From the NCBI GenBank assembly GCA_946480445.1, contig CAMLJN010000025.1, forward strand, positions 1-51,711: a stretch of 51,711 nucleotides of DNA, given 5' to 3'. The notes under the pieces are model-generated. The model was not told the DNA's origin. It did not search any database and saw only the letters and a program-made list of their open reading frames with translations. Origin of the DNA: an uncultured Buttiauxella sp. (GTDB lineage Bacteria > Pseudomonadota > Gammaproteobacteria > Enterobacterales > Enterobacteriaceae). Positions within the stretch are counted from its first letter, which is position 1, and each line of letters starts with the position of its first letter. Made by a program: the position numbers and the translations under genes. This document shows, piece after piece, positions 8,999 to 16,219 of the stretch.

Positions 8999-9287
8999 TT
9001 AATACGCTCTCTCGTTTATTTATTTCGTCAATCAGCGCGTTATGACGCGCCGCACACACAGAATATAAATCCTGATATTCAATAGCAGGGGCAGCAATAT
9101 CCGCCCCGGTATTACCTTTAATGCGCGGAAGATTTTCCGTTGGGCATTTTCGCTTCAGGTTTTCCTGATAAGGTACGCTCGGTATTGTCGACGGTTGCGT
9201 TGTACATCCGGATAAAATCATCAGACACGCAAACGTTAGTGAAAGCCGGCTTAAGAATTTCCGTCCTGATTTCCTTCGGTCTGCCAC
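8982..9287 (-). CDS. Rz1-like outer-membrane spanin lipoprotein
   Basis: Outer-membrane half of the spanin that fuses inner and outer membranes in the last step of lysis. It lies out of frame, mostly inside and past the 3' end of the Rz gene, the classic nested arrangement. A signal-like start (RRKSGRKFLSR, then LSLTFACLMIL) ends in the lipobox LSGC, with Cys at residue 28 if the GTG at 9287 is the start. The mature part contains Pro and charged residues and conserved Cys. The start is uncertain: an upstream ATG at 9338 is in frame but would give an unusually long n-region. Confidence 0.8.
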   Translation of the reverse strand: MADRRKSGRKFLSRLSLTFACLMILSGCTTQPSTIPSVPYQENLKRKCPTENLPRIKGNTGADIAAPAIEYQDLYSVCAARHNALIDEINKRESVLNGTEN

Positions 9288-9489
9288 TCTCCAGCGCCTC
9301 CAGCTTATCTTCCAGCCCCCTGGCGGATTCGCTGGCAATTTCCAGCATCACCTTTTGGGACTTGTTACCCGCAACCTGCGCGGCGGAGTTGATCGTCAGC
9401 TCCAGGCTGTCACGCCGCCAGTCAGCGGTCAGCCAGCCCCAGACAAACGCCAGCGCAACCACTACCAGCCACTGGCCGTTTGTCATCAC
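9118..9489 (-). CDS. Rz-like inner-membrane spanin (123 aa)
   Basis: Inner-membrane half of the spanin complex. One N-terminal membrane anchor (QWLVVVALAFVWGWLTA, residues about 6-22) is followed by a periplasmic helical segment suited to coiled coil (LELTINSAAQ through LEDKLEALES). It begins 4 bases before the end of the M15 peptidase gene, so holin, peptidase and spanins form one coupled lysis cassette. The family is probably DUF2570-like. Rz1 is encoded in another frame inside its distal half. Confidence 0.83.
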   Translation of the reverse strand: MMTNGQWLVVVALAFVWGWLTADWRRDSLELTINSAAQVAGNKSQKVMLEIASESARGLEDKLEALESGRPKEIRTEILKPAFTNVCVSDDFIRMYNATVDNTERTLSGKPEAKMPNGKSSAH

Positions 9490-9827
9490 CGCACCCCGTT
9501 ATGTTCCAGACTGAAGTGATTGCCGTCCGGACGGGATTTAAAGCGGCCGCCCCATGTACCGCCCAGCGATTCCCAGAACTCACCCAGCGGGAGATAATCG
9601 GCGGTGTCTGTTTTGTACTGGCCATTCACGAACAGATTAAAGTCCACGGCCAGGCGCTGGGTATGCAGACTGTTTGTGATACCGCTGCCTTTTTTAGCGT
9701 TCAGCGCGGCCTGTTCCGGCGTGCGGTACGCCTCGCCAAACGTCAGACGATAGCCGTGCTCTTCCGCCCAGTGGATCAGATTGGCCACCATCACGGTAAA
9801 CAGCTGCTGCTTTTCACTTAACGTCAT
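9486..9827 (-). CDS. M15 family peptidase endolysin (113 aa)
   Basis: Peptidoglycan peptidase for lysis, of the VanY/L-alanyl-D-glutamate type: one compact domain. The zinc-site motifs are visible: S-L-H-T-Q-R-L-A-V-D at about residues 52-61 (family S-x-H-x-x-G-x-A-x-D, with Arg in place of the usual Gly) and N-H-F-S-L-E-H-N near the end for the second His. It lies directly after the holin and before Rz in the lysis cassette. Many P2 and HP1 relatives use a glycoside hydrolase lysozyme here, so the enzyme class is a module swap. There is no signal peptide, so it should need the holin for export. Confidence 0.88.
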   Translation of the reverse strand: MTLSEKQQLFTVMVANLIHWAEEHGYRLTFGEAYRTPEQAALNAKKGSGITNSLHTQRLAVDFNLFVNGQYKTDTADYLPLGEFWESLGGTWGGRFKSRPDGNHFSLEHNGVR

Positions 9828-10111
9828 AATTTACCCGCCCCTGCGTTAATCCCTTTACGTTTGAGCCAAAGCTCAACCCCCTGAAGCCCGGCCAGCCCCA
9901 GCGCTGAACCAATCCCCAGAAGCGCCAGCGGGTGAAGCTCCGGAACCAGATACAGCGCCGAACCCGCCGCCACAGAAAGCGCACTCCCGACAATTACACG
10001 CCCGATGGCCAACCGTGCTGTAACAGGCTCATTGCTGGACAGTAGCTTACCCAGCGCGATTAGCGCCCCCATAACCGCCAGCGTCAGAGCGCCTTTTTCG
10101 TACTCCTGCAT
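9824..10111 (-). CDS. Putative holin (95 aa)
   Basis: Small membrane protein that times lysis by opening the inner membrane. Three hydrophobic segments are visible: ALTLAVMGALIALGKLL, AIGRVIVGSALSVAAGSALYLV and ALLGIGSALGLAGLQGV. A short basic tail (ELWLKRKG) follows. It overlaps the endolysin by 4 bases and follows the tail tube gene, so lysis genes sit inside the tail operon as in HP1-type phages. Assignment rests on topology and position. Confidence 0.8.
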   Translation of the reverse strand: MQEYEKGALTLAVMGALIALGKLLSSNEPVTARLAIGRVIVGSALSVAAGSALYLVPELHPLALLGIGSALGLAGLQGVELWLKRKGINAGAGKL

Positions 10112-10120
10112 CCCTGCCCC

Positions 10121-10576
10121 TTAACCGATCAGGTTTTCCGTGGCTTCCGCTTCCAGATACGGAACGCCGTTGATGTTTACGAACTTTGGACTGGTCACAA
10201 AGTATTTGATTTTATGCGTGGCCACGCTGCCACCCTTCGGATCGATATCCAGCAGGTTACTCAGCTGAAGTTTGCAGCCGAACGTCTCCACCTTGACTTC
10301 CTCATTACCGGCTTTGGCATAGAAGAGGAAATCCACGGGTTCAATACCGCGCCAGGAACCCGCTGATCGTGCTTTGGCCGTCAGCACGCTCAGCACTTTG
10401 GAACTGACTTCAATTTCACCCTCAGCGGCCACATCACCATCTACGTGTCCATCCGGCACGCCACGGGTCTGCGCGGCGGCGCTGTTGTCCGTGATATCGA
10501 GAGAAATTTTTTCAATGTGGATCAGATCGCCGTCAACGTAAGAATCAAACGACATTCCCGAAATACGCTTACTCAT
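10121..10576 (-). CDS. Tail tube protein (DUF2597, 151 aa)
   Basis: Inner tube subunit of the contractile tail. It follows the sheath with a 4-base overlap, the standard sheath-tube order. The start MSKRISGMSFDSYVDGDLIHIEKI and the beta-rich body match the DUF2597 tube family of HP1-like phages. It is small and has no membrane segment or catalytic motif. It should be the most abundant tail protein besides the sheath. Confidence 0.87.
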   Translation of the reverse strand: MSKRISGMSFDSYVDGDLIHIEKISLDITDNSAAAQTRGVPDGHVDGDVAAEGEIEVSSKVLSVLTAKARSAGSWRGIEPVDFLFYAKAGNEEVKVETFGCKLQLSNLLDIDPKGGSVATHKIKYFVTSPKFVNINGVPYLEAEATENLIG

Positions 10577-11700
10577 GCGGCGGCCTCCAGGCTGGCATCC
10601 AGTAACAGACTAATGGTGAGTTGCAGCGGCACTTCCCAGGTGCGCACCACAATGTAAATCTCCACTGCCTTTTTGTTCTTCCAGACAATGGTTACATCAC
10701 CATCCTGTGGCGGCTTCACTTCGCCGGGGAATGAAACCCCGTTGATGTTTGCTGCCGTGGACATTTCGCGCAGTGGCTTCGCAAACAGCGTCTGGTGTGC
10801 GGCGATGCTGCCCGGCGTGCTGTTAAGCGAACGGTCTGCAATTTTGCCGATGGCCAGCAGACGCACCCGGCGTGCGGCTTTATCGGCCACGCGCAGCGTT
10901 TCGATGGACTGATAATCACCCCCTTCCACGTCCAGCGTGCGGCCGTCTGACCAGTAGAACCCGTCATAATCCGGATACCACATCGGCACGCTGAAGCGCT
11001 GCGCCTCCAGCGCCTGAAGCGTGGCCAGCTCCAGCACCGCCCCTGTGCCATCCAGCGGCAGTTCATCGCTGCCCAGGCTGACCAGTGCCCCCGTTTTTAC
11101 TCGCGCCGGGCTGTCCGCCACGGTGACGGCACGGCTGCACAGACGGCCAGCCAGCACGCCCGGTTCGTTCCCCCAGAGGCGGGGAACCAGCTGCACCGCT
11201 TTTTCCGCAATGCCAGCCTGAAGGGTGGACATACGCACAAGGTAATCCGCCTGCCCCTCTTCATCCTGCATTCCCTGCGTGGCCAGAATGAACCATACCC
11301 AGCGGCCATACTTCGCGATCAGATCCGCACGTAACGTAATAGCCTGGTTAATTTCCGCCTTTGTGGAAATGTCATTGCTCAGCACCACGCCTTCAACCGA
11401 GCATGACACCTGCGCAGCCAGCACCGCTTTAACCCATGCCTCCGGCTCGCTGTCAGCAGCCAGCACATGGACGAACCCCCACCAGTTCTGGCCAGCATTC
11501 GACACCGCAGCCAGCACGTCACTTTTTAACTGGCTGTCAGCCTCACCCAGAAGCGCGTCAAAATCGCTCTGTGTGTTCACAGCCAGGGTCTTGCCTGTAT
11601 TTTTGGTTCCCGTACCGATAAACAGCACCGCGCGTTCCACCTCATTGGTTTCGCCCAGTAGCTGGTTTACCTGGTTAACGGTCACATTTGGCCAGGTCAT
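10573..11700 (-). CDS. Tail sheath protein (DUF2586, 375 aa)
   Basis: Contractile sheath subunit. It opens with MTWPNVTVNQVNQLLGE and a FIGTGTKNTG segment, and has the aromatic YPDYDGFYWSDGRTLD region at about residues 245-260 typical of phage sheath proteins of the DUF2586 type. The C-terminal domain (EIYIVVRTWEVPLQL) supplies the strands that link neighbouring subunits in sheath structures. It overlaps the virion morphogenesis gene upstream and the tube gene downstream by 4 bases each. Confidence 0.88.
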   Translation of the reverse strand: MTWPNVTVNQVNQLLGETNEVERAVLFIGTGTKNTGKTLAVNTQSDFDALLGEADSQLKSDVLAAVSNAGQNWWGFVHVLAADSEPEAWVKAVLAAQVSCSVEGVVLSNDISTKAEINQAITLRADLIAKYGRWVWFILATQGMQDEEGQADYLVRMSTLQAGIAEKAVQLVPRLWGNEPGVLAGRLCSRAVTVADSPARVKTGALVSLGSDELPLDGTGAVLELATLQALEAQRFSVPMWYPDYDGFYWSDGRTLDVEGGDYQSIETLRVADKAARRVRLLAIGKIADRSLNSTPGSIAAHQTLFAKPLREMSTAANINGVSFPGEVKPPQDGDVTIVWKNKKAVEIYIVVRTWEVPLQLTISLLLDASLEAAA

Positions 11701-12404
11701 GTTCTCCCCCTGATATCCTGCGCATTCACATCCCAGCCAAAGCCGATGGCCTGAAGCTGGCGTGCCAGCGCCTTGTTAAAGTCCTCATCACCCATTCCCA
11801 GAAATACGCGGGAAGGAAGATCGATAGTCCAGCTTGTTTTAACGGCCTTGCCGCTTAACTTCCGGATAAGCAACCCCGCCTGTGCGTATGGCATTTCGCT
11901 GGTTATTTCCCGGATAGTGGGCTTTTTCCAGCGCTTCCCCCGGCGCACCCGGTAGCCCAGCGCACGCAGTTTTTTTCCCTGCGCAGCGGTGGCCATCTTG
12001 CCTGGCTGTGCCTTCCCTGGCTGGCTGGCGCGACTCACCCGGACGCGCATGCCGTTTTGCTGCGAATAGCCCACCGTGCCAGCGGGTACAGGCGTTTCCC
12101 CGTTCCGGTAGCCGCCACCCTGCAAGTAAATCCGCACGGCCTGAATCTCAGGCATTTCCCGGATATGCAGCAGTTTCGGCATGTTGCGCAGCATCTTCCC
12201 TTTGCGCTTTGTTTTGCGACCTTCCCAGCCTTCCCCGTCCGGCGTTTCCTGATTCCGCACGTTGCGTTTGGCGGCGGCAATAACGCCATATTTCGCCATT
12301 CGCCACAGCAGCCGCTGCCGTTTTTTGGGCGGCAGCTCCATGCTGGCCAGCGCCTTTTTCAGCTCCGCCAGCTGGCGCTTGTTAAGTTCCCCTCCGGCAA
12401 TCAC
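11697..12404 (-). CDS. Virion morphogenesis/tail completion protein (gpS-like, 235 aa)
   Basis: Tail completion protein in the position of P2 gpS, between gpR and the sheath. It is very basic in the middle (KKRQRLLWRMAKYGVIAAAKRNVRNQETPDGEGWEGRKTK split over residues 27-66), the usual phage virion morphogenesis pattern with PDGxxW. The start at 12404 overlaps the gpR stop by 4 bases. It likely joins the finished tail to the head or connector; that role is from P2. Confidence 0.85.
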   Translation of the reverse strand: MIAGGELNKRQLAELKKALASMELPPKKRQRLLWRMAKYGVIAAAKRNVRNQETPDGEGWEGRKTKRKGKMLRNMPKLLHIREMPEIQAVRIYLQGGGYRNGETPVPAGTVGYSQQNGMRVRVSRASQPGKAQPGKMATAAQGKKLRALGYRVRRGKRWKKPTIREITSEMPYAQAGLLIRKLSGKAVKTSWTIDLPSRVFLGMGDEDFNKALARQLQAIGFGWDVNAQDIRGRT

Positions 12405-12907
12405 GACGCATCGCCCACAGGCGCACCGGATTCATCCACGCCGTAAATCGTTGCGGTCAGCGCCGTCCAGATTTCCGGCTCAACCAGTGACCAGCGCTTG
12501 CCCTGCCAGGGGATTAATCCCTTTTCGTTCTCCCGGATCACCAGCTCTTCCGCCATGGGAACCGTCAGGACAATATCGGCGGTTTCTTCATCGGCCACCG
12601 ATACATCCCACAGCGGATCTGCCTCAGTTACCCCGATTTCGTCCAGTAACTCCCGGTCTGCCTCATCGAGCCAGGCAGCCATCAGCGACATAAGCAGCTG
12701 CGGCGGACACAGGCGATACGGGAATCGCTCCCAGCTCAGTACCGCGTCATAGCGGATCACAGCCTGGCGGTACTGCCCCAGCCCCATATCCTTTGCAGCC
12801 GGTACGAACTCCATTTCATCCACTACGCTGTCAAACGACTGCATCGCACGGGCTGGCACGTTGCTGGTAAAGAACGCCGTAAGGTTTTCAAGCTGTGTCT
12901 GGCTCAT
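12401..12907 (-). CDS. Tail completion protein (gpR-like, 168 aa)
   Basis: Tail terminator or completion protein, homologue position of P2 gpR. It begins MSQTQLENLTAFFTSN, then has RYDAVLSWERFPYRLCPPQLLMSLMAAW at about 48-75, a block I associate with P2 gpR-type proteins. The C-terminal half is a beta-rich domain ending in YGVDESG. It overlaps gpL by 4 bases and gpS by 4, so head and tail completion genes form one run. Confidence 0.85.
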   Translation of the reverse strand: MSQTQLENLTAFFTSNVPARAMQSFDSVVDEMEFVPAAKDMGLGQYRQAVIRYDAVLSWERFPYRLCPPQLLMSLMAAWLDEADRELLDEIGVTEADPLWDVSVADEETADIVLTVPMAEELVIRENEKGLIPWQGKRWSLVEPEIWTALTATIYGVDESGAPVGDAS

Positions 12908-13356
12908 ACTTTCTTCACCGTTGCCCTTTTCAGCCCCTTCATGCGGCGGATCACAACTGACGCCTCTGCCAGCAATCCGGCGCGGGTTTCCGTGCTTTCC
13001 TGGCCTGGGTGAGAGTCACGCCGCCCAACGGTGGCAAACTCCCCCAACAGGTCCGCTTTTGCCCTTGCAAAAACCGCCTTCATGTACTGCGCACAGAGGG
13101 CGTTTAACTCCCCCATCCGTGCCCCCGGCGCGTCCCCTGCGCTAATAACCCCTTTTGCCTTCCAGCTGGCTTCCACTTTTTCCAGCTCCGCATTCACCTC
13201 CGCCACAGCCGCCAGCAGCGCCTGGGCAACGGTGTCCGCGTCAACATCAGCCGGGATCGCTCGCTGTGCCTGAAAGTCCTTCAGGTTCAGGTCTGGCCAG
13301 AATCCTTCGTTTTTTAGCGGCTCATCCTGATAATCAAGCGGCTTTCCACTAAACAT
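12904..13356 (-). CDS. Head completion protein (gpL-like, 150 aa)
   Basis: Stabilises DNA-filled heads and prepares them for tail joining, as P2 gpL. The frame extends to a GTG at 13395, but the ATG at 13356 (MFSGKPLDYQDEPL) has a GGGGGAG stretch right before it and starts at the family-like sequence. The motif LKNEGFWPDLNLKDFQAQRAIPAD (residues 13 onward, split here as FWPDLN and RAIPAD) is typical. A helical second half ends in a basic tail. Confidence 0.83.
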   Translation of the reverse strand: MFSGKPLDYQDEPLKNEGFWPDLNLKDFQAQRAIPADVDADTVAQALLAAVAEVNAELEKVEASWKAKGVISAGDAPGARMGELNALCAQYMKAVFARAKADLLGEFATVGRRDSHPGQESTETRAGLLAEASVVIRRMKGLKRATVKKV

Positions 13357-13454
13357 GGCTCCCCCGAAAAAATAGGCGGGCTGTCCGGTTTCCACGGCGC
13401 AGCTTCACATCGTGTTTCTGCCCTCCACCGCGCCCGCCTGGCTTGCGGTAGTCT

Positions 13455-14156
13455 TTAACCCTGCGTCAGTTTTCGGATACGTGCGGCGATGGTCTGCCGC
13501 TGCGTTTTAACGCCGATTTTCAGGTAATACTGTTCTGCGGTGGCCAGCAGCTGATCGGCTTTCTGAAGTGTTTCCACATCGTCCACACCCGCAGCTGTTT
13601 TCTGGCCATCCTCACCGCGCAGCAGCTGCAACCCGGCGAACTTGTACCATTTCGCTGTCACCTGCTCATGCAGCCGCCACCTGGTGGCCACGTTCTCAAA
13701 CGTGCGTGAAAAATATGGCTCAATACTTTCCCCGCGCCCCGCAGACTCCTCCGCCCAGGCCAGCATCGTATCGGCCACAAACGTTGGGAAATTGCTGCGC
13801 AGCCGTTCCGGCGTGGCCTGTTGCTGGGCAATAGCGATATCTGCCCATTCCAGCGCCTGATCCAGATCGCCCACGTCAAACAGCCAGATCACGCACCACG
13901 CCAGAACCGGATTGGCATACACCTGGCCGCTGGCCAGATACGCTTCCACAGTCGGAACCCATTTCGGCAGCAGCACGTTGCGCTTATGCTCAACGCGATC
14001 TGCAATCAGGGGCAGGCTTCGCAGCTGTTCCACATCTGTTTCCAGCGCCTTAATCAGCAGGTGCATGCTTTCCGTGGTGCCAACGGCCAGGCTTTGCTTC
14101 AGCTTTTGTTCCATCGCAATGCGCTGGCTATGGCGCTGCGCGGGTGAAAGAGACAT
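13455..14156 (-). CDS. Terminase small/endonuclease subunit (gpM-like, 233 aa)
   Basis: P2 gpM equivalent, which works with the large subunit to cut concatemers or circles at cos. It begins MSLSPAQRHSQRIAMEQ and has RVEHKRNVLLPKWVP at about residues 55-70 and PVLAWCVIWLFDVGDLDQALEWADIAI in the middle (a TPR-like helical block). The C-terminus TAEQYYLKIGVKTQRQTIAARIRKL is conserved in the family. It lies between capsid and gpL, 3 bases after the capsid stop, matching the P2 order N-M-L. Confidence 0.9.
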   Translation of the reverse strand: MSLSPAQRHSQRIAMEQKLKQSLAVGTTESMHLLIKALETDVEQLRSLPLIADRVEHKRNVLLPKWVPTVEAYLASGQVYANPVLAWCVIWLFDVGDLDQALEWADIAIAQQQATPERLRSNFPTFVADTMLAWAEESAGRGESIEPYFSRTFENVATRWRLHEQVTAKWYKFAGLQLLRGEDGQKTAAGVDDVETLQKADQLLATAEQYYLKIGVKTQRQTIAARIRKLTQG

Positions 14157-14159
14157 TGA

Positions 14160-15182
14160 TTAACCCTCCACTGGCTCTGACGGCTTACCGATGGTCACGG
14201 CATTTTCATCAATCGCCGCGTACAGCTCGGGCACTTCAACCGCATAGCCTTCGTTGCGCAGATATTTGTTTTCGAACTGTTTGCGATCCTCCACAAACTC
14301 AGCCTTACGCATACGGGTGTTGCGCTGGGTGTAGATGTGCAGGTTCTTCAGCGGAGTAACCACCATGCGTTTACCCGGCATAAACGGCGGAATGATTGCC
14401 GGACGGCCAGCAATAGTGCTTCCCAGCATCTGCGCCGCGATTTTCTCCGTTGGGCGATCAGCGGCCTGATACAGTCGGTACTGTTCTGCGGCCACCAGGT
14501 CAGCACCTACCAGCACCACCAGGCGCGGGTCATTACGGAACTGTGCCGGGATTTTGGCGTTAATCAGATCCGAGGCCATCGCATCCAGCGACTTGTAATC
14601 CCCCGCTTCATCCAGAACGACCGGATCGGTCATAATCTGATTACCACCCAACAGTGTTTTCATGCGCTCATGCCAGCCGATATTGACATCTTCACCGTTC
14701 GGGTTAGCGGTAGGATCAGTGGTTTTTGCGCGGCTCTTCCCGTTGAAACCAATGCGCAGCATATCCAGTGCAAAAGCCTGGGTAGTGAAAGCCTGAACCA
14801 GGTTGTAAAACTCGTTTTCGTCTTTGCCAGCATTAGCCCAGACGGAAAGCAGATCCCAACGCAGCGCCGCGCAGCTGTCCGTTTCAACCAGCGAATAATC
14901 ATTACCGTCAACGCCTACCTGACGGACAAAACGGCCGTTCTCACTGCGCCCGGTGTGTAGAACAGATGAACCAACAGAGATCACCTGGCCACTCAGCTGG
15001 TCAACGTCCAGGCATGTGAGCATGTCCAGGAACTCGACCGACTCCAGCAGCGCCAGACGCAGCGCATTTTCCTGCGGGTCATTCAGGGAAAAATAGCGAC
15101 TGGTATCACGTGCGCCGAACTGCTGCGCCATTCCAGCCGTATATTTATCCAGTAAATCCCGCCCACGGTTATTAAGGTGCAT
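14160..15182 (-). CDS. Major capsid protein (gpN-like, 340 aa)
   Basis: Capsid subunit of the P2/HP1 group with HK97 fold. The ATG at 15182 (MHLNNRGRDLLDKY) has GAGGGAG 5 bases before it and is preferred to an in-frame ATG 5 codons upstream. Family marks are GWHERMKTL, the DLINAKIPAQFRNDPRLVVLVGADLV block, and GRPAIIPPFMPGKRMVVTPLKNLHIY toward the C-terminus. It follows the scaffold and precedes gpM. Maturation in P2 removes the N-terminal ~30 residues by the gpO protease; the same is likely here. Confidence 0.93.
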   Translation of the reverse strand: MHLNNRGRDLLDKYTAGMAQQFGARDTSRYFSLNDPQENALRLALLESVEFLDMLTCLDVDQLSGQVISVGSSVLHTGRSENGRFVRQVGVDGNDYSLVETDSCAALRWDLLSVWANAGKDENEFYNLVQAFTTQAFALDMLRIGFNGKSRAKTTDPTANPNGEDVNIGWHERMKTLLGGNQIMTDPVVLDEAGDYKSLDAMASDLINAKIPAQFRNDPRLVVLVGADLVAAEQYRLYQAADRPTEKIAAQMLGSTIAGRPAIIPPFMPGKRMVVTPLKNLHIYTQRNTRMRKAEFVEDRKQFENKYLRNEGYAVEVPELYAAIDENAVTIGKPSEPVEG

Positions 15183-15243
15183 AAAACTCCCTCGCATTTA
15201 CGCGATTATTTAACTTGTTTTTACTTTTTTGCTTTTATGCCAA

Positions 15244-16047
15244 TTACAGGAAATTAAATTTCCCGGATTTGGACGGCACCTGACGCTGTTTGCGTTGACC
15301 GCCTTTATTACCCAGATCGTTAAAGCGGTTAACGATTTCTTTTGCGTTGGAACGCAATTCGGCAAACTCTTCCGTGTCTACAACTTCTGCAATGGTATCA
15401 ACATCACCCTGCATTTCCTGTAGCGTATTTTCAATCGTGGCCAGACGACCCTCGATTTCATTCACCGCATTTGCAAGAGCCTGTAATTTATCGTCTCCCT
15501 GCGGCGCTTCTTCTGACGGGGACTCTTCTTCAAACTTCGGCTTAATACCAAAATACGATTGCCATTTTTTCTTTGACATTTTTTCTCCCTGCTTAATTTT
15601 GCCTTCTGAGGTCAATACACAACGGTAATAACCTTGTTTAGATAATCTGCGTTCACTGAAACGCATTCGTGTAGTGCCAACACTGGCCGGACGGTTCGTT
15701 ACTGCCAGGCCTTTAAGGTAAAAACGACCAGTCCCCCGCCAGTCCTCTTCTGGCTCAATAGAGAAGAACAATAACTGCCCCTCTTCATTTGCATACAGCA
15801 GACGTATGTTCGGGCAGAGGCTGACATATAAACGGGCAAGACCATCATCACCATCGCGCCAGGTAGCTTCAAGCACCTCCCCGAAACTGGCTCCAGAATG
15901 ATCATGTTCAGGCCAGAGCAATGCTACGTAATGATTAAAGTCATAGGTTTCCCCCATATCTATAATCCATTGCCGTTCAATGACTCTTCCGTCTACCGTA
16001 TCTCCTTCGGTGGCAACACACAGCCAGTCAGTTTTTAAATGCGACAC
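15244..16047 (-). CDS. Capsid scaffold/maturation protease (gpO-like, 267 aa)
   Basis: First gene of the leftward capsid operon. It combines an N-terminal serine protease (residues about 1-130) with a C-terminal scaffold helix region. The protease part shows candidate His in WPEHDHSGASFGEV and candidate Ser in NRPASVGTTRM, matching the P2 gpO layout. Residues about 185-245 form a coiled coil (ALANAVNEIEGRLATIENTL). Start is a GTG at 16047 with GAGGGGG upstream. It is dissolved or self-cleaved during head maturation in P2. Confidence 0.88.
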   Translation of the reverse strand: MSHLKTDWLCVATEGDTVDGRVIERQWIIDMGETYDFNHYVALLWPEHDHSGASFGEVLEATWRDGDDGLARLYVSLCPNIRLLYANEEGQLLFFSIEPEEDWRGTGRFYLKGLAVTNRPASVGTTRMRFSERRLSKQGYYRCVLTSEGKIKQGEKMSKKKWQSYFGIKPKFEEESPSEEAPQGDDKLQALANAVNEIEGRLATIENTLQEMQGDVDTIAEVVDTEEFAELRSNAKEIVNRFNDLGNKGGQRKQRQVPSKSGKFNFL

Positions 16048-16219
16048 ATAATTCCCCCTCTATCGATTTACTGTTTACCGTGCTGTGGATTTGATTATTG
16101 CTAATTAAACGCATTCCCGCATCACGCTTTATTCTGAACAGTTCGGTTATAAGCCATTACCGAACAACCCAGAATTAACCCCGCCGTTTTTTCATAATTA
16201 CCACGGCATAATTAAATCT
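16048..16219. promoter_or_regulatory. Divergent late promoter region between scaffold and terminase genes
   Basis: The 172-base gap separates the leftward capsid operon from the rightward terminase-portal operon and should hold both late promoters. A perfect dyad with arms GTTCGGT (16141-16147) and ACCGAAC (16159-16165), spaced by 11 bases, is the strongest structure here. P2-type Ogr activators bind dyads near -55 of late promoters, so this is a candidate activator site. The sequence is not the P2 consensus, so the regulator is inferred. Confidence 0.55.
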
